64,000 nt of DNA, from NCBI GenBank assembly GCA_943787535.1, contig CALSMU010000008.1, forward strand, positions 1-64,000. Direction: 5' to 3'. Numbering within the stretch: the stretch's first letter is position 1; every line of letters starts with the position of its first letter. The notes beneath the pieces were generated by a model. The model was not told where the DNA came from, ran no database searches, and was given only the letters and a program-made list of their open reading frames with translations. Made by a program: the position numbers and the translations under genes. This document shows, one piece after another, positions 22,738 to 32,037 of the stretch. The DNA is from an uncultured Flavobacteriales bacterium. Lineage in GTDB: Bacteria; Bacteroidota; Bacteroidia; Flavobacteriales_D; Parvicellaceae.

Positions 22738-23664
22738 TCAATAATGCCACATGTCGTGCTCTTTAATAAAGATTTCTTTCTTTATATCTTCAGCCTCTAA
22801 TAAAGCATCAATTCCATCTTTATAAGAGTTTATTGGTCGGTCACCCACGTTACTTTCTTTAGTTATATAACTTGAAAACTGTCTTTTCCAAAATAAATCG
22901 TCAAAACTCATACTCATAGCATCATTGCGTGAATTATATACTTTATGGTTTTGAAATATATACCTACACTCTGGAAAGTATAGCCAGAATAAGTTCTTCA
23001 ACCCCATAATATCTCCTGTTTCAGGATCTGTATAATATATTACTGGAGATATACCTATTATTCTTGTGTCTATTATAGATCTTTGCTTATCGAAAAAGCA
23101 ATCTTCTTTTATTTCGTATCGAATAATATCTCTAGCAGTAAATTCATTGAGGAATGTGTCTAATAAAACATCACCTGTTTCAGGATCAAACATTGGTTCG
23201 TCATTTTCATCCAAAACTTCAAATGTTTGCTCTTCTCCGAAGAAGGATAATAATTTCTTTCTAAAGATGGGGTCATTTGAGTTACCATTATCTGGTTTAA
23301 CAGGAAATCGAAATTGATCATCGAAATCATCACCTAACTCATAAATGGTTAGGCTTTGCTCTTGAAGTACGCTACATTTAATAATATCCCATAATGCGGC
23401 TCTATCAGATTGTGGTTCTTCCGGATAAAACAAAGGATGATTCATGCGTTCCCTCAAATCAATTGTTCTCCATACTCGTTTACTCCATAATACATCTCTT
23501 TCAGATAAATGGGCGTATGAAATAACCCGCTTGGTTAAGACATTTTCTTCAATATATCCCATATCTAATACACTACATGTAGCGTAGTTGTTATAACACG
23601 ATTGCGCATTGAAACGAGTTGATGAAATAAGTAAGATGAGTAGTGGAATGAATTTAATAACCAT
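22738..23664 (-). CDS. GldN/PorN-family type IX secretion protein
   Basis: GldN/PorN forms a periplasmic ring with GldK in the type IX secretion system. The 308-residue product has a signal peptide (ends RFNAQ). It shows the family hallmarks in order: RDVLWSKRVWRTIDLRERMNHP at about 57-78, KEDCFFDKQRS, RIIGISP, FWLYFPECR, DDLFWKRQFSSYITKESNVGDR, and the ending EHDMWHY. GldN is usually encoded at the end of gldKLMN, but no gldK, gldL or gldM is nearby; here it follows two outer-membrane barrel genes. It may be a paralogue or the only copy. It converges on the giant type-B substrate with a seven-base gap. Confidence 0.88.
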   Translation of the reverse strand: MVIKFIPLLILLISSTRFNAQSCYNNYATCSVLDMGYIEENVLTKRVISYAHLSERDVLWSKRVWRTIDLRERMNHPLFYPEEPQSDRAALWDIIKCSVLQEQSLTIYELGDDFDDQFRFPVKPDNGNSNDPIFRKKLLSFFGEEQTFEVLDENDEPMFDPETGDVLLDTFLNEFTARDIIRYEIKEDCFFDKQRSIIDTRIIGISPVIYYTDPETGDIMGLKNLFWLYFPECRYIFQNHKVYNSRNDAMSMSFDDLFWKRQFSSYITKESNVGDRPINSYKDGIDALLEAEDIKKEIFIKEHDMWHY

Positions 23665-23713
23665 AATTTACCGTTTCTTTTATAAGGGCAAAAAAACAGT
23701 TTGGTTACATACG

Positions 23714-25894
23714 CTAGAACTTAAACCTCACTTGTGCTCGAATTTCGGTCTTCGTATTTCCAACAATTTCACTCTGTCCACTACCAATTATATTTACATT
23801 GTTGAAATACCATTGGCTCCAACGTAACCAAACGTCTATACCTCTTCTAACCTTATACCGAGCCGTTAAATAAGTTCTAGTTCCTCTATTAGAATAAGCC
23901 GGAATGTTAAAGAAGTATAATACATCGTTTTCGTAACTATAGATTCTTGAATTATATGAATCTGTATCAAATAACGCATATCGAAAAGAAAAAGAAACAG
24001 GACTTGATTTAGGTTTATACATTACATCTTGATAAATTAAAAACCCTTGTTCTCTTTCGTTTTCCCCTCGTTTGTAAGTAGTGTATTCAATTCTATTTCG
24101 AAGTCGAACAGATTCAGATATTTTGTAAATGATATTGTATCGGATGTTCCACTGGTCAACCCTCACAGTATAATCGATATCATCCAAATCTTCGGTAGTG
24201 TTTTTTGGCTTGTTTCGATTTCTAACTCTAACATACATATCCAGATCTCTGCTAGGTTTGTACCTAGTTTGTAGAATGTAATCTGCTCCTCCAGTATTTG
24301 GTTGATCGGTTTGAAATCGCATCCAAGGAAAGGTAAATTGATCTGCATAAGCAGTTACTATCCAGTATTTTGAAGGTTTTGCTTCTAAGCCAATAAAAAC
24401 GCCTTTTTCATTTACATTTCTACTACTCTCTGCAAAGGCGGTGCTGAGTAATGATTGGTAATCCTTTTCATAATTTCGATACAATACAGATAATGCCAAT
24501 TTTGGATCTAAAGAGGCAAGCATACCATGTACTTGAGCCATCCCTCCATTTGCGCTTCTAGAAACTTCTCCAAAGAAATTAAAGTTTTGATGCAACAGAC
24601 TATAATCACCTCCCATAACAGTGTTTTGGTTGCTATTAAAATCAAATTGATTGTAGTATTGCAAAGTTCTTTCTAAATTTCCTCCATATACCGAATGCGC
24701 TCCGGTAACACCAATACTCAATTTTCTAGTGACAAAACGTGCATGGCCTCCCATGTGGGTTTCTTCAATGGCGTCTTTATCCTCTAATTCACCAACTGTA
24801 GAGTGAAGGCCTGTCGCTTGGAACGAAGTGAAATTAGGGCCATCAATAGTAGAAAGTGTATCCTCATTGTTGATGTTAGCATCAATCTTTTTTCTTGAGC
24901 CAAAGGCAGTAAATTCAAATTTCCCCAATCCAACGGTAGCAGCAGCACCTCTTAAAAACCGATTTTCATCTACTGAAGCATAGGGTCTAATTCCTAATGC
25001 ATTTCTTTTGGTTGACATAATATTCGTTGACTTTCCAAAAGCCAACCCAGACCAAAATGTTAATCCCTGACCAAATTGAACATGGTAGTCTCCAATTGCT
25101 AATCCTTTTATTTTTCCTATATTTTTGATATAAAAGTGAGCGGAATAATAGTCAAAACCTTTTTTCAATTTTATGCCAAATAATTCTTCTGCTTTCTTAT
25201 TGCCAAAAAATGATTCGCCAGCGTCTTTTTCCATGGTAAACCCAATACTTAAGTTGGTTAAGAACTTAAATCGATAACGCATGTATAATTTATCTTGAGA
25301 ACCTAATGTCCTTCTGTTGGGACTCGCTTTCCAAGCAGAGTCTGCAGCAGCATCAGAACTATATAGCTCTGTCAATCTATCTTGGTCGTAGAACCCCTCT
25401 TGATCTTCCAGAACGCGAGAATAACGAATAAAAGCTTCATTTGTAGCGCTTTTGAACATGTCGTCTATAGATATATGAGGGGAATAAAATTCGGTGTTAA
25501 CTGCAACAAAAGGCATAAGGTTCCTTATTGTTTGTGGATCAAACCCATCTATAGATTGCAGTTCGTAAATAGATATTAACTTACCGTTTTTCTTAACATG
25601 AGTTAATAAATTGTCGATTTGAAAATCGGATAATAATCTAATTTGCTGCAAGTCACTTTTAATTCCCTTGTGATTTAAGTTTATAGGTCTGTCATAGAAT
25701 ATACTGAGTAAGTCAAATAGTGTTGTATAGTCTGCATCCTCGGATTCAGAATTTTCAGCAATCATTTCGATACTCTGTTCGATTACAAAACTTTTTTGTG
25801 CTTCATATTCTAATTTGTGGTTTTTTTGAGAAAAGACATTGTTTCCAAAAAGACTACAAATACACAGGATCCATATTTTGAAAAAAGATTTCAT
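23714..25894 (-). CDS. Helix-hairpin-helix outer-membrane beta-barrel protein
   Basis: A protein of about 726 residues with a signal peptide (SLFGNNVFSQ). Next comes a helix-hairpin-helix-type module (about residues 80-130, with YELQSIDGFDPQTIRNLMPF), then a long region of alternating polar and aromatic strands ending in a terminal Phe (RAQVRFKF), typical of an outer-membrane barrel. Function is unknown; such proteins recur in Bacteroidota. The ATG at 25894 shares its A with the TGA of the upstream gene (TGATG), so I prefer it to the TTG one codon earlier used in the ORF track. Confidence 0.75.
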   Translation of the reverse strand: MKSFFKIWILCICSLFGNNVFSQKNHKLEYEAQKSFVIEQSIEMIAENSESEDADYTTLFDLLSIFYDRPINLNHKGIKSDLQQIRLLSDFQIDNLLTHVKKNGKLISIYELQSIDGFDPQTIRNLMPFVAVNTEFYSPHISIDDMFKSATNEAFIRYSRVLEDQEGFYDQDRLTELYSSDAAADSAWKASPNRRTLGSQDKLYMRYRFKFLTNLSIGFTMEKDAGESFFGNKKAEELFGIKLKKGFDYYSAHFYIKNIGKIKGLAIGDYHVQFGQGLTFWSGLAFGKSTNIMSTKRNALGIRPYASVDENRFLRGAAATVGLGKFEFTAFGSRKKIDANINNEDTLSTIDGPNFTSFQATGLHSTVGELEDKDAIEETHMGGHARFVTRKLSIGVTGAHSVYGGNLERTLQYYNQFDFNSNQNTVMGGDYSLLHQNFNFFGEVSRSANGGMAQVHGMLASLDPKLALSVLYRNYEKDYQSLLSTAFAESSRNVNEKGVFIGLEAKPSKYWIVTAYADQFTFPWMRFQTDQPNTGGADYILQTRYKPSRDLDMYVRVRNRNKPKNTTEDLDDIDYTVRVDQWNIRYNIIYKISESVRLRNRIEYTTYKRGENEREQGFLIYQDVMYKPKSSPVSFSFRYALFDTDSYNSRIYSYENDVLYFFNIPAYSNRGTRTYLTARYKVRRGIDVWLRWSQWYFNNVNIIGSGQSEIVGNTKTEIRAQVRFKF

Positions 25895-26709
25895 CAATTT
25901 TTTTCAAATACATACGTCAAAGAAACTTCAGGGATAAATCCTAAAACTTGATGGTAGGAAGAAGCGAGGTCAAGTTTTAGCCCCTTGTGATAAACTCCGA
26001 CTCCAAAAGTAGCAGCAGTAGGAGCAGCTCCAATACCACCTCTTAAATATATCTTGCTATTAGCTTTGTATTCAATTCCTGCCTTAAAATTTGCAGGATA
26101 GTCAATGTCCTTTTCTGCCTCCAAAGTGACAAATACTTTATTTGAAAAAGTGTAAGCCATTCCTAGGCGCATAATTGTAGGAATTCTTTCATCATTAAAG
26201 TCGTTGAGTTTTGCTTGCGTTGGATTAAATAGGTGCATCCCTAACTCTAAGTTTGAGGTTATTTTTGCCTGCATTCCCATTTCGGTAGATAGCACCGAAG
26301 CTGATCCATAATTGTTTCCTATACGTGTATTGTGATAATTAATTTGAACACCACCTGTAATTCGGTTACTAAATTTTAATCCATATCCAAGGCCAAGTTT
26401 GCTTTCTCCATATTGTGAATAACCGAAATTGGTAAACGACAAAGCAAAAGCTCCTGACTTTACAGGGTGAGCATAAGCAAACCCCATATAATTCATTTCT
26501 CTTACGAGAAACCTGTTTTGGGCAAATACACCTGCTTCTGCTCTCTTTAGCCATCCCAGTCCAGCTTGGTTATGGTGAGAACTCCATACATCACTCAGTG
26601 TAATTGAAGCATGTCCCATTCCTGCTGATCTTCCTCCAAAGTGAATGTTGTCATTTCCAGCAAAAAAGAATGATGGAAAAAATAATGATAACAATAAAAG
26701 CTTTTTCAT
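25894..26709 (-). CDS. PorV/PorQ-like (FadL-type) outer-membrane protein
   Basis: The 271-residue product has a signal peptide (LSLFFPSFFFAGN) and the opening GGRSAGMGHASITLSDVWSSHHNQAGLGWL, the pattern of FadL-type barrels of the PorV/PorQ group. PorV and PorQ are outer-membrane parts of the type IX attachment complex that hand substrates to the cell surface. It ends with aromatic strands (EVSLTYVFEKN). First gene of a three-gene minus-strand operon ending in the GldN homologue. PorQ or a lineage-specific relative fits better than PorV by length (271 against about 380). Confidence 0.75.
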   Translation of the reverse strand: MKKLLLLSLFFPSFFFAGNDNIHFGGRSAGMGHASITLSDVWSSHHNQAGLGWLKRAEAGVFAQNRFLVREMNYMGFAYAHPVKSGAFALSFTNFGYSQYGESKLGLGYGLKFSNRITGGVQINYHNTRIGNNYGSASVLSTEMGMQAKITSNLELGMHLFNPTQAKLNDFNDERIPTIMRLGMAYTFSNKVFVTLEAEKDIDYPANFKAGIEYKANSKIYLRGGIGAAPTAATFGVGVYHKGLKLDLASSYHQVLGFIPEVSLTYVFEKN

Positions 26710-26819
26710 GAATTACAATTGTTGTGTAATATTAGCTTCTAATGTAGTTAGAATTTTTTTAAAAACTGCATTGCAAGTGTATTGGCATTAAATGGATATG
26801 ATAAAATGACTATTTAAAC

Positions 26820-27497
26820 CTATGAAATAGTGAAACGACAATACTTAATGGTCTTTCCTTCTTTAAGCCATTTATTTTCGTAAAATGTGCGAATATTCAT
26901 TAAATCTTTTGTTGCTTGATCTGTTCGGTGTACAAATTCATTATATACATCCCAAGATTCCTCTTGTTTTTCATAATTGTTTTCCGCTATTTGTTCGAGC
27001 GTATATTCAAAAAGTAAATCACTGTCACATTTCAAATTGATGGTTCCTTTTGGTTTAAGAAGTTTTAAGTAACGCGCTATAAAAAGAGGTGATGTCAATC
27101 TTTTTCTAGCTTTTTTGGGTTGCGGATCTGAAAAGGTTAACCAGATTTCAGAAACTTCACCTTCTCCAAATAAGTTTTCTATAAAGTCAACTTTGGATCT
27201 TAAAAAAGCAGTATTGTTTATCCCTTCTATAATTGAAGTTTTAGCTCCCTTCCACATTCGAGAGCCTTTAATGTCTATTCCGATGAAGTTTTTATTAGGA
27301 AACATTTTAGCCATTCCAACTGTATATTCTCCCTTTCCACAGCCTAATTCTAAAACAATAGGGTTGTCATTTCTAAAATGGTCTTTATGCCAGTTCCCCT
27401 TTAGAGGAAACCCATTTAGCACTTCATCCATTGATGGTTGAATAACATTGTGAAATGTTTCGATTTCAGCGAATCGTTTTAGTTTATCTTTTCCCAT
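26820..27497 (-). CDS. trmB: tRNA (guanine-N7-)-methyltransferase
   Basis: Methylates N7 of G46 in tRNA using S-adenosylmethionine. The 225-residue product shows the SAM-binding motif VLELGCGKGEYTVGMAKMFP, then GIDIKGSRMWKGA and the catalytic-region motif LTFSDPQPKKARKRLTSP. Length is typical. It follows gldC on the same strand with a five-base gap, so it is probably in the gldB-gldC transcript. Confidence 0.95.
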   Translation of the reverse strand: MGKDKLKRFAEIETFHNVIQPSMDEVLNGFPLKGNWHKDHFRNDNPIVLELGCGKGEYTVGMAKMFPNKNFIGIDIKGSRMWKGAKTSIIEGINNTAFLRSKVDFIENLFGEGEVSEIWLTFSDPQPKKARKRLTSPLFIARYLKLLKPKGTINLKCDSDLLFEYTLEQIAENNYEKQEESWDVYNEFVHRTDQATKDLMNIRTFYENKWLKEGKTIKYCRFTIS

Positions 27498-27502
27498 TAG
27501 GA

Positions 27503-27850
27503 TTATTTGTCAAACTTACCAGTCGGTTGGATTACTTTCATTTTCTCTCCAAAAAATTCGGCAAAATCTCTCATAGCCATAGCCATTTGGTCTTCATTTG
27601 TTGCTTTTTCAAAAGTTTCAACCATCGTAATATATGTTTGAAAAAAGAATTTACTCATTTCCTCAACAGACATATCTTTGGTCCAAAGGTCGATGTTCAT
27701 AGTGTTCATTTCCTTGCTATCCCAGAGAGAAAGCAACATTGCTTTTGCATTTCTACTTCCATCTAGGTCGGTCGAATTCCATGTTATTTTTTCTGGAACT
27801 TTATTTGCATCTACCTCCACGGTGATGTTAATATTATTTTGTTTACTCAT
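27503..27850 (-). CDS. gldC: Gliding motility protein GldC
   Basis: A 115-residue soluble protein without signal peptide. The sequence matches GldC: an N-terminal beta region with NSTDLDGSRNAKAMLLSLWD and a C-terminal helical part with FFQTYITMVETFEKAT and MRDFAEFFGEKM. GldC supports efficient gliding in Flavobacterium; its molecular role is not settled. Its start overlaps the end of gldB by eight bases, the same order as in Flavobacterium johnsoniae. Confidence 0.93.
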   Translation of the reverse strand: MSKQNNINITVEVDANKVPEKITWNSTDLDGSRNAKAMLLSLWDSKEMNTMNIDLWTKDMSVEEMSKFFFQTYITMVETFEKATNEDQMAMAMRDFAEFFGEKMKVIQPTGKFDK

Positions 27851-28850
27851 TTGGATCGTATGATTTTAATATTTTTCTATGATTTGTTTCAGCCAGCAAA
27901 TCTACTATACTTGCTCCAGTATCTTCTACATAATCTCTAACCATTTGCCAGCCTATCCATAGACCAACCATAGAAGGAGATTCTTCAGGGAGCCCTTTTG
28001 TGAAAGGCCCATTTGCAGTAAACTGAGCAATTTTCTTTTGATCTTTGGAATAAAGTAATTCTTCATTTATCAATATTTCCCAAATATTAATTTCATTACT
28101 TTCGCACCAGGTTAGTTCTGCTTCGGTATATCCTATTTTAATTGCATCGCTTTTATTAGGTAAAATAGCGTCCATTAAGTACATTATTTTTCCTGAAGAA
28201 ATTATTTCTGCTAAGAAATCGTGATTGTCTTCCTTGAAAAAACGATTAAAAAGCCAATATTTGACGCCATCTGCAACTAAAAATTTTGTTTCCATTTTAT
28301 CCTTAATAAATTGCGGTAACGAGGCAGTTGGAATGCTTTTTACAATTTCATTGTCAGCGCCCAGATACATGTCTAATCCTATTCCTAATTGGCTTCCAAG
28401 TGGAAATGCATTCGCATTAAAGTTAGAGTAAAATGTTACAATTTCTGGAATTGTACTATCTGGGAAATAGTATTTATAATGTTTAAAAGCATCTATAAAC
28501 TCACTTTCATATGCACTAAAGTCATTAAACTTTGTGTCAATTTCAAGATAAAAGTTTTGCATGTCTTTATTTCCAATAAACTTTGCTAAATAGGTTGATG
28601 CCATGGGGTCATGAACGGAACCTTCTCCTAACATACTTTCAAAAAACAATTGATACAGTGCTCCGTATTTTTTTAATAGGTAATTATGTGTTTCTATTAT
28701 GTTATCAGACTCGGGTTGGAATAGTTCTTGCTCCATTCTTTCCACCTTTATTTCTGCCTCAATTGAGGAAATGTCAATATCTAGAGGCTTTGGTCCACAG
28801 CTAAATAGGCTTATTGTTAGTAGTAGTATAATTAACTCTTTGTTTAACAT
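27843..28850 (-). CDS. gldB: Gliding motility lipoprotein GldB
   Basis: A lipoprotein of 335 residues required for gliding and type IX function. I start it at the ATG giving MLNKELIILLLTISLFSCG, seven codons inside the track ORF, because this places the lipobox (SLFSC) at a normal distance. The mature part has ERMEQELFQP, FKHYKYYFPDSTIPE and the C-terminal GLWIGWQMVRDYV, all found in GldB. It is followed by gldC and trmB; nadE, often adjacent in relatives, lies divergently just upstream with one gene between. Confidence 0.92.
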   Translation of the reverse strand: MLNKELIILLLTISLFSCGPKPLDIDISSIEAEIKVERMEQELFQPESDNIIETHNYLLKKYGALYQLFFESMLGEGSVHDPMASTYLAKFIGNKDMQNFYLEIDTKFNDFSAYESEFIDAFKHYKYYFPDSTIPEIVTFYSNFNANAFPLGSQLGIGLDMYLGADNEIVKSIPTASLPQFIKDKMETKFLVADGVKYWLFNRFFKEDNHDFLAEIISSGKIMYLMDAILPNKSDAIKIGYTEAELTWCESNEINIWEILINEELLYSKDQKKIAQFTANGPFTKGLPEESPSMVGLWIGWQMVRDYVEDTGASIVDLLAETNHRKILKSYDPNE

Positions 28851-28940
28851 GTAGTTTTTTTTGTGGTGCAAATTAGTACAATTTATAATGATAGAAAGTA
28901 CTTCTACATCAATCTTACGTATATGAATTTAAAAATTGAT

Positions 28941-28948
28941 TATGTTTG
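28941..28948 (+). promoter_or_regulatory. -7 box upstream of outer-membrane barrel gene
   Basis: TATGTTTG matches TAnnTTTG exactly and lies 24 bases before the ATG at 28973. No convincing TTG at about -33. Confidence 0.5.
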
Positions 28949-28972
28949 TAATAGGATAATTAAGAAATATTT

Positions 28973-29815
28973 ATGAAAAAGATAATAACAGCTGTCATAA
29001 TAGTAGCATTAGGGTTCAATTCAAATGCGCAAGGAAATGAAAAAGATTTTCGGTTTGGCTTAAAAATAGAGCCCTCTTTTAATTGGTTAAAACCGGATAA
29101 TGCAAAGGATTTTACTAATGGAGGCCTTCAGTTGGGATTTGGAGTTGGAGCTATTACCGACTTTAAGTTAGCTGAGAATATTTGGTTGTCCACTGGTTTT
29201 TCATTGGACTTTAGTGGTGCTAAGTTAAATTATTTGGATAATGGCAATGATAGAGATACCACTGGATATTATGTATATGATGATGCAATCGTTGAAATAA
29301 GTGATATGGAGGGAGTTGACTCAGCAAGGTATGCTGATTATTTGTTCTATCAACTAAATAAAAGAGCATACAAGGTTAATTATGTGAATATACCAATGAT
29401 GCTAAAAATGAAAACAAATGAAATAGGATATTTAACATACTACGGTCAATTTGGCTTATTGACCTCTATTATGACAAAAGCAAGATCTACTGATGATGTT
29501 ACATTGAGTGGTACAGCAAGTTCTTTAGAGGATTTAAATATTGATTCTGAAGTTTCCTTAATGAAAGCATCCTTGTCAATTGGAGGTGGTTTTGAATATG
29601 CAATTTCTGAATCGACTTCAGCTTTTGTTACCGTTGCGTATAATTATGGTTTTACTAGTATTACAAAAAAGGAATCTAAACATGTTGTAGATTTTGATGA
29701 GTCCGATGTGCTAGACGCGGCCGGAAGTTTAGTCGATAATCCGACTTTCAATGGTTATACTCCTCAAAAAAATATACCGCATGCGGTAAGGTTAACCGTT
29801 GGAATCCTTTTTTAA
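28973..29815 (+). CDS. Outer-membrane beta-barrel protein
   Basis: A 280-residue product with a signal peptide (IVALGFNSNAQ), then alternating strands such as FGLKIEPSFNWLKP and GGFEYAISESTSAFVTVAYNYGFTS. It ends AVRLTVGILF with a terminal aromatic residue, as in PorT/OmpW-like barrels of Bacteroidota. A loop rich in acidic residues (about 85-115) is probably extracellular. Function unknown. Followed by a terminator, so probably monocistronic. Confidence 0.75.
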   Translation: MKKIITAVIIVALGFNSNAQGNEKDFRFGLKIEPSFNWLKPDNAKDFTNGGLQLGFGVGAITDFKLAENIWLSTGFSLDFSGAKLNYLDNGNDRDTTGYYVYDDAIVEISDMEGVDSARYADYLFYQLNKRAYKVNYVNIPMMLKMKTNEIGYLTYYGQFGLLTSIMTKARSTDDVTLSGTASSLEDLNIDSEVSLMKASLSIGGGFEYAISESTSAFVTVAYNYGFTSITKKESKHVVDFDESDVLDAAGSLVDNPTFNGYTPQKNIPHAVRLTVGILF

Positions 29816-29840
29816 ATCAGCACTAAGTAATCTGTATTTT

Positions 29841-29875
29841 GTCCTGACTTGAAATTTAAGTCAGGACTTTTTTTT
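29841..29875 (+). terminator. Rho-independent terminator before nadE
   Basis: Perfect ten-base stem GTCCTGACTT / AAGTCAGGAC, seven-base loop, then eight T. It ends only five bases before the nadE ATG, so nadE transcripts either read through it or begin within or before it. Confidence 0.92.
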
Positions 29876-29880
29876 GAAAG

Positions 29881-30651
29881 ATGAAGACAGCAACTGTTAT
29901 TAAACATATAGTCGATTGGTTAACGAATTATAGCAAAACCTCTTTTACCAAAGGATTTGTTGTTGGTGTTTCGGGAGGAGTAGATTCAGCGGTTACTTCT
30001 ACATTGTGCGCTTTAACTGGGAAAAATGTAATTGTGGTAAATATGCCAATATTACAACCTCCATCTCAATATCAGAGAAGTAATGAACATATCGAATGGC
30101 TTAAGGTTAAGTTTAAAAATGTAACTTCTTTCAATGTCGATTTAACATCCTCTTTTGAGCAAATTTCAGTTGATTTATCAAATGACATTCAAGACGACTT
30201 AACAATGGCGAATGTTCGAGCAAGATTGCGAATGACGACTTTATATGCATATGCAGGGCATTATGGCTATTTAGTTGCTGGTACTGGAAATAAAGTAGAA
30301 GATTTTGGTGTAGGTTTCTACACAAAATATGGAGATGGCGGTGTTGATATTTCGCCTATTGCTGACTTAATGAAGACTGAGGTGTTTGCCTTAGCCAAAG
30401 AATTGAATATAATTCAGTCGATTCAAGCAGCTAAACCTACGGATGGTTTATGGGACGATGATCGAAGCGATGAAGATCAAATAGGGGCAACCTATCCTGA
30501 ACTTGAATGGGCAATGACATTCGAAGGAGATGAGGGTGCTATTTCTAATCGAAAACAGGAGGTTTTGGCGATTTATCGAAAGCTACATAAAGCGAATCAG
30601 CATAAGATGATGCCAATCCCAGTATGTGTTGTCCCAGAAAGCTTAAAGTAA
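29881..30651 (+). CDS. nadE: NAD+ synthase, ammonia-dependent
   Basis: Adenylates and amidates nicotinate adenine dinucleotide to NAD+, the last step of NAD synthesis. The 256-residue product has the PP-loop motif GVSGGVDSAV at about 29-38, TGNKVEDFGVGFYTKYGDGG, and PIADLMKTEVFALAKEL. There is no glutaminase domain, so it should use ammonia or an external amidotransferase. nadE next to gldB/gldC is a neighbourhood known from Flavobacterium. The end faces the ferredoxin gene with one base between stops. Confidence 0.96.
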   Translation: MKTATVIKHIVDWLTNYSKTSFTKGFVVGVSGGVDSAVTSTLCALTGKNVIVVNMPILQPPSQYQRSNEHIEWLKVKFKNVTSFNVDLTSSFEQISVDLSNDIQDDLTMANVRARLRMTTLYAYAGHYGYLVAGTGNKVEDFGVGFYTKYGDGGVDISPIADLMKTEVFALAKELNIIQSIQAAKPTDGLWDDDRSDEDQIGATYPELEWAMTFEGDEGAISNRKQEVLAIYRKLHKANQHKMMPIPVCVVPESLK

Positions 30652-30652
30652 T

Positions 30653-31000
30653 CTACCAATCATCATCTGAGTCTTCTTCAACATAGGGAGCTAATTGCAC
30701 TTTAAGGCCTTCTAGTTCATTCGTTAGCTTTATTTGACAACCAAGTCTACTATTGTCCTCGACATTCCATGCCTCGTCAAGCATCGCTTGTTCATCATCA
30801 CTGCGCTCAATCGGAACATGGCCTGTTAAAATATACATTTGACATGATGCACACATAGCCATGCCTCCACAGGTTCCAGCAACCGGAAGTTCGTAGCTTT
30901 TACATAACTCCATCATGTTCATATTCATGTCAGTTGGAGCTTCTAATATATGTTCTTTACCTTCACGGTCGACGACAGTTATATTAATTATGTTCTCCAT
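30653..31000 (-). CDS. [2Fe-2S] ferredoxin, adrenodoxin type
   Basis: A 115-residue acidic electron carrier. Cys44, Cys50, Cys53 and Cys88 form the C-x5-C-x2-C...C pattern of vertebrate-type [2Fe-2S] ferredoxins (CGGMAMCASC, then LGCQI). The C-terminus is strongly acidic (EEDSDDDW). Its ATG overlaps the TAA of the reductase gene by one base, so the two proteins are made together and the reductase is the obvious electron donor. Confidence 0.93.
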   Translation of the reverse strand: MENIINITVVDREGKEHILEAPTDMNMNMMELCKSYELPVAGTCGGMAMCASCQMYILTGHVPIERSDDEQAMLDEAWNVEDNSRLGCQIKLTNELEGLKVQLAPYVEEDSDDDW

Positions 31001-32013
31001 TATTCAAATCCGTTTACCCCACTTACCGTAGTATATTTTAATACATTCTTTTTGTTTGGGTAAATTCTTTTAAATGCGGATTGAACCATCAGTGTAGCTT
31101 CATGAAACCCACATAGAATTAATTTTAATTTTCCGGGATAAGTATTCACATCGCCAATGGCATAAATACCCTCTCTATTTGTAGAATAATCTGTTGAATT
31201 GTCTACTTTAATTGCGTTTTTTTCAATCAAAAGTCCCCAATTTGCAATTGGACCTAGTTTGGGAGTTAGCCCAAATAGAGGTAGCCAGTTGTCAGCATTT
31301 AAGGTAATAGGTCCGTCGGCTTTTGTTGTTAGATGAATGTCTGAAAGTTCTCCGTTACCTCCTATAGATTTGACTTCAGCGTCAAGCAGCATCGTTATTT
31401 TACCCGATTTAGCCATGTCCATTGCCTTTTGTACGGAGTCTGGATGCGCTCTAAAACTTTGACTTCTATGAATTAAAGTTACTTTTTCCGCAACCCCCTC
31501 AGCTAAAAAAATAGCCCAGTCTAAAGCACTATCGCCACCACCACTAATTACAACATTCTTGCCTCTATAATCTTCAGGGTCTTTAATTATGTATTCTACC
31601 CCCTTACCCTCGAATTCTTTCAACTCAGGTACAGGCGGTTTTCTGGGAATAAAAACACCTAAACCACCTGCTATGGCAATGTTGGGAGCTTGATGCTTAA
31701 TTCCTTCTCTGGTAGTAACAATAAATTGATTATCTGCAGTTTCCTCTATGTCAATTGCTGGATCTCCTAATGTAAATCCGGGCTTAAAGGGTTCAATTTG
31801 CTTCAATAGGTCATTTACCAAGTCACCAGCTAATATTTCAGGAATACCAGGAATATCATAAATGGGTTTTTTCGGGTAGATTTCAGAGCATTGACCACCT
31901 GGCTGAGGCAGAGCATCAATTAGATGACACCGCAATTTTAATAAACCTGCTTCAAAAACGGTAAATAACCCTACCGGTCCGGCTCCAATTATTATTATAT
32001 CTGTTTCAATCAT
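31000..32013 (-). CDS. Ferredoxin--NAD(P)+ reductase, thioredoxin-reductase-like
   Basis: A 337-residue flavoprotein of the low-molecular-weight thioredoxin-reductase fold. It has the FAD-binding IIIGAGPVGLFTVFEAGL at the N-terminus, the NAD(P)-binding VVISGGGDSALDWAIFLAEG in the middle, and the C-terminal FAD motif GIYAIGDVNTYPGK. It lacks the CxxC redox centre of thioredoxin reductase, which places it with YumC-type ferredoxin reductases. First gene of a two-gene operon with the ferredoxin. Confidence 0.92.
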   Translation of the reverse strand: MIETDIIIIGAGPVGLFTVFEAGLLKLRCHLIDALPQPGGQCSEIYPKKPIYDIPGIPEILAGDLVNDLLKQIEPFKPGFTLGDPAIDIEETADNQFIVTTREGIKHQAPNIAIAGGLGVFIPRKPPVPELKEFEGKGVEYIIKDPEDYRGKNVVISGGGDSALDWAIFLAEGVAEKVTLIHRSQSFRAHPDSVQKAMDMAKSGKITMLLDAEVKSIGGNGELSDIHLTTKADGPITLNADNWLPLFGLTPKLGPIANWGLLIEKNAIKVDNSTDYSTNREGIYAIGDVNTYPGKLKLILCGFHEATLMVQSAFKRIYPNKKNVLKYTTVSGVNGFE

Positions 32014-32029
32014 TAGTCTGAAATTTCCA

Positions 32030-32037
32030 CAAAAATA
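32030..32037 (-). promoter_or_regulatory. -7 box of ferredoxin reductase operon
   Basis: On the minus strand TATTTTTG fits TAnnTTTG exactly. It lies 16 bases before the ATG at 32013, giving a leader of about 12 bases. Confidence 0.55.
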
